The position numbers and the translations under genes were made by a program. Of a stretch of 8,099 nucleotides of DNA, positions 6,522-8,099 are shown piece after piece. The notes under the pieces are model-generated. The model was not told the origin of the DNA. It saw only the letters and a list, made by a program, of their open reading frames with translations, and did no database searches. Origin of the DNA: Proteobacteria bacterium UBA6920 (GTDB lineage: Bacteria; Pseudomonadota; Gammaproteobacteria; SG8-11); NCBI GenBank assembly GCA_002448875.1, contig DKAS01000008.1, forward strand, positions 1-8,099, read 5' to 3'. Each line of letters begins with the position of its first letter. Position 1 is the first letter of the stretch.

Positions 6522-8099
6522 TTACGGAGCCGGACCCGCGTTAATCGTCGAGGCCGCGGAGCCCACGCTATTGACGGCGATTACGCGGAAGCTGTAGGAC
6601 ACTGGAACTCCCGCAGCAAGTCGCGCCAGGTTGCCGGTGGTGTAAGTTACGGCATTTCCGGCCTGGTTGGTCGTCAAGTTGTTCCAAGTCGCGGTCGCGC
6701 TGGTGCAGTTACCGTTCGCCGCCGTATTCACACAAGATTGCACGGTGTAGCTGGCGTTGTTATTGGCGGTATCTATCCAGGCGAGCGTCGCGCGGTCATT
6801 GGCGGCGTTGAATATCGCCCAGGCAACCGTCACACCCATGGGTGCGGTGGGAGCTACCGTGTTGTTCAAGCTTACAACCGCGGAAGGCGTAGAGCCTATG
6901 GCGTTTGTCGCCAGAACCCGATACAGCGCGTTGGTGGTGTTGCTCACCGACACATTGCGGTTCAACACATCACCAGTCGCGAGAGATTGCGTGGTGTTAC
7001 GGTTGAATGCCGCGCCGACAAAGGCCCAGGTGGCGCCACCGTCGGTGGACACCTGCGCCCGGAAGCTGGTCTCGTTAGTCGACGCATCGGTAAAGGTGAT
7101 GGTAGCCGAACCGGTGCTGGTGCGCTGGATGGACACGTTGCTCGCGGCCACCGGCGAACCCAGAACGAACAGCGACTGCGCGGCACCCGCATCGGAGCTG
7201 GCGGTAACGCTGCCGTAACCGATGAAACCGGGATTCAGCGAGGCCAGTTCCGGCGGCAGGGTCTGCAGATACGCGCCAGTGGTGGGATCGTAACCGCCTT
7301 CCAGCACGCCGTTGCCGCCACCGATGGTGTTCTTGGCGATGACGCGGTAGAAGTACGTATTGGTGACCTTCACGCTGGTGTCAGTATAGCTGCGAACACA
7401 ACCGATCTGCGAATCGCACTCGGCGACCGGCACGTTGATCGTCGCCAGATTGGCGGAATCAAACGTGCTGACGGTATCGCGCTGGATGGCAACCCAGTTG
7501 GAAACCATGGAGTTGTCGGTCCAGGAGACGGTCACGTTGGAGTCGAGATTGTTGTTGGCGGTTGTCAGGCCCGGAATAGACGGAATTTCCGGCTGCTGCG
7601 CCACAGCAATGGCACGCATCATATCGTTCTCTTCATGACCCAGGATATGGCAGTGCCAGACGTATTCCCAACCGAAGTTGGTAAGCACGTTGTTTGCCAC
7701 GTTCGAGGCATTGCCCGTGGTCGGATCCAGATTGGCGAAGAACGCCGGGTTGGCATCCGCCAAGTGGCTGGGATCAAGAATACGATGACTGTTCGGCACC
7801 TTGAACGGCAGCGCAATCGTCTTGGGACGCAGGGCGACGACGATGTCTTCCAGCGGGTTCATGCGCACCGTATCTTTCCATCCCAGCTCGTTGTCCTGGG
7901 GCGGGCTGACCGCGCCATCCCAACCCACGCGGTTGACCACCTGCACGTCGAACAGGTGGAAATGGATGGCATGGGTGTCCACACCGTTGTGGGTTACTTT
8001 CCACAGCTGGGTGCCATCGGCCAGGGTGCCGGAGACCGGCGTACCGTTGTTGGCGGAAAGTTTCACCAACTCGGTGGGCGGATCGATGTACGACTGCGG
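6522..8099 (-). CDS. Large multicopper oxidase, C-terminal part with FN3-like tail (partial at right edge)
   Basis: The open frame enters from the right edge and stops at TAA 6524-6522, giving 525 residues in the window. Numbered as a continuation of the left-edge gene, it holds copper motif 3 (HAIHFH: H954, H957, H959) and motif 4 (HCHILGHEENDM: H1060, C1061, H1062, H1066, axial M1071). With motifs 1 and 2 from the left edge, all ten histidines and the type 1 cysteine of a working MCO are present. After the oxidase core come three fibronectin-III-like beta domains (about 1085-1175, 1215-1324 and 1325-1436), each with a Y-x-[FY]-R-V-[IL]-A-x-N-x-I/V-G type ending. Such domains usually serve in carbohydrate or surface contact outside the cell. 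No LPxTG or C-terminal membrane anchor is seen. An internal TTG at 8069 is not a real start, because it lies in the middle of the cupredoxin fold. Hairpins and a terminator follow the stop codon. Confidence 0.92.
   Translation of the reverse strand, partial: PQSYIDPPTELVKLSANNGTPVSGTLADGTQLWKVTHNGVDTHAIHFHLFDVQVVNRVGWDGAVSPPQDNELGWKDTVRMNPLEDIVVALRPKTIALPFKVPNSHRILDPSHLADANPAFFANLDPTTGNASNVANNVLTNFGWEYVWHCHILGHEENDMMRAIAVAQQPEIPSIPGLTTANNNLDSNVTVSWTDNSMVSNWVAIQRDTVSTFDSANLATINVPVAECDSQIGCVRSYTDTSVKVTNTYFYRVIAKNTIGGGNGVLEGGYDPTTGAYLQTLPPELASLNPGFIGYGSVTASSDAGAAQSLFVLGSPVAASNVSIQRTSTGSATITFTDASTNETSFRAQVSTDGGATWAFVGAAFNRNTTQSLATGDVLNRNVSVSNTTNALYRVLATNAIGSTPSAVVSLNNTVAPTAPMGVTVAWAIFNAANDRATLAWIDTANNNASYTVQSCVNTAANGNCTSATATWNNLTTNQAGNAVTYTTGNLARLAAGVPVSYSFRVIAVNSVGSAASTINAGPAP
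8076..8099. repeat. Right copy of terminal 24-bp direct repeat
   Basis: Identical to bases 1-24. On the minus strand it encodes PQSYIDPP followed by TELVKLSANN, continuing the oxidase into its C-terminal copper motifs. This is what is expected of a circular contig with an untrimmed overlap, or of a collapsed tandem array. Confidence 0.95.

Overview
The window looks like DNA from a Gram-negative, probably proteobacterial, chromosome or accessory element. The genes are GC-rich with GC-rich third codon positions, the three main proteins carry Sec-type signal peptides, and one is a c-type cytochrome. All three main genes lie on the minus strand. The species cannot be named from the sequence.

Layout, read along the minus strand. 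(1) A small basic secreted protein (2754-3035) overlaps by ATGA the start of a very large multicopper oxidase (MCO). (2) The MCO begins at 2757 and runs off the left edge still in frame. (3) The right edge (8099 to 6522) carries the C-terminal part of an MCO. The first and last 24 bases of the window are identical and fall in the same reading frame. Joined there, the two parts make one 1436-residue protein with a signal peptide, all four copper motifs and three C-terminal fibronectin-III-like domains. The simplest reading is that the window is one turn of an 8075-bp circle or one unit of a near-identical tandem array. (4) About 390 bp of hairpins, ending in a rho-independent terminator, separate the MCO from (5) a cytochrome c fused to a periplasmic type I solute-binding domain (4454-6127). 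(6) An inverted remnant of a paralogous cytochrome gene end (4022-4198, plus strand) faces the intact gene. (7) Positions 3036-4021 hold no confident gene. This stretch contains six direct repeats with an exact 11-bp period, a dyad beside a possible promoter, and two weak coding signals.

Working model (inference): the module is an exported metal- or substrate-oxidising system. A large surface or secreted copper oxidase, broadly like the MofA/OmpB type of bacterial MCO, is made together with a small secreted helper. A periplasmic mono-heme cytochrome with a ligand-binding domain may exchange electrons with it. No replication, mobilisation or transposase gene is visible, so tandem chromosomal amplification is as likely as a plasmid.
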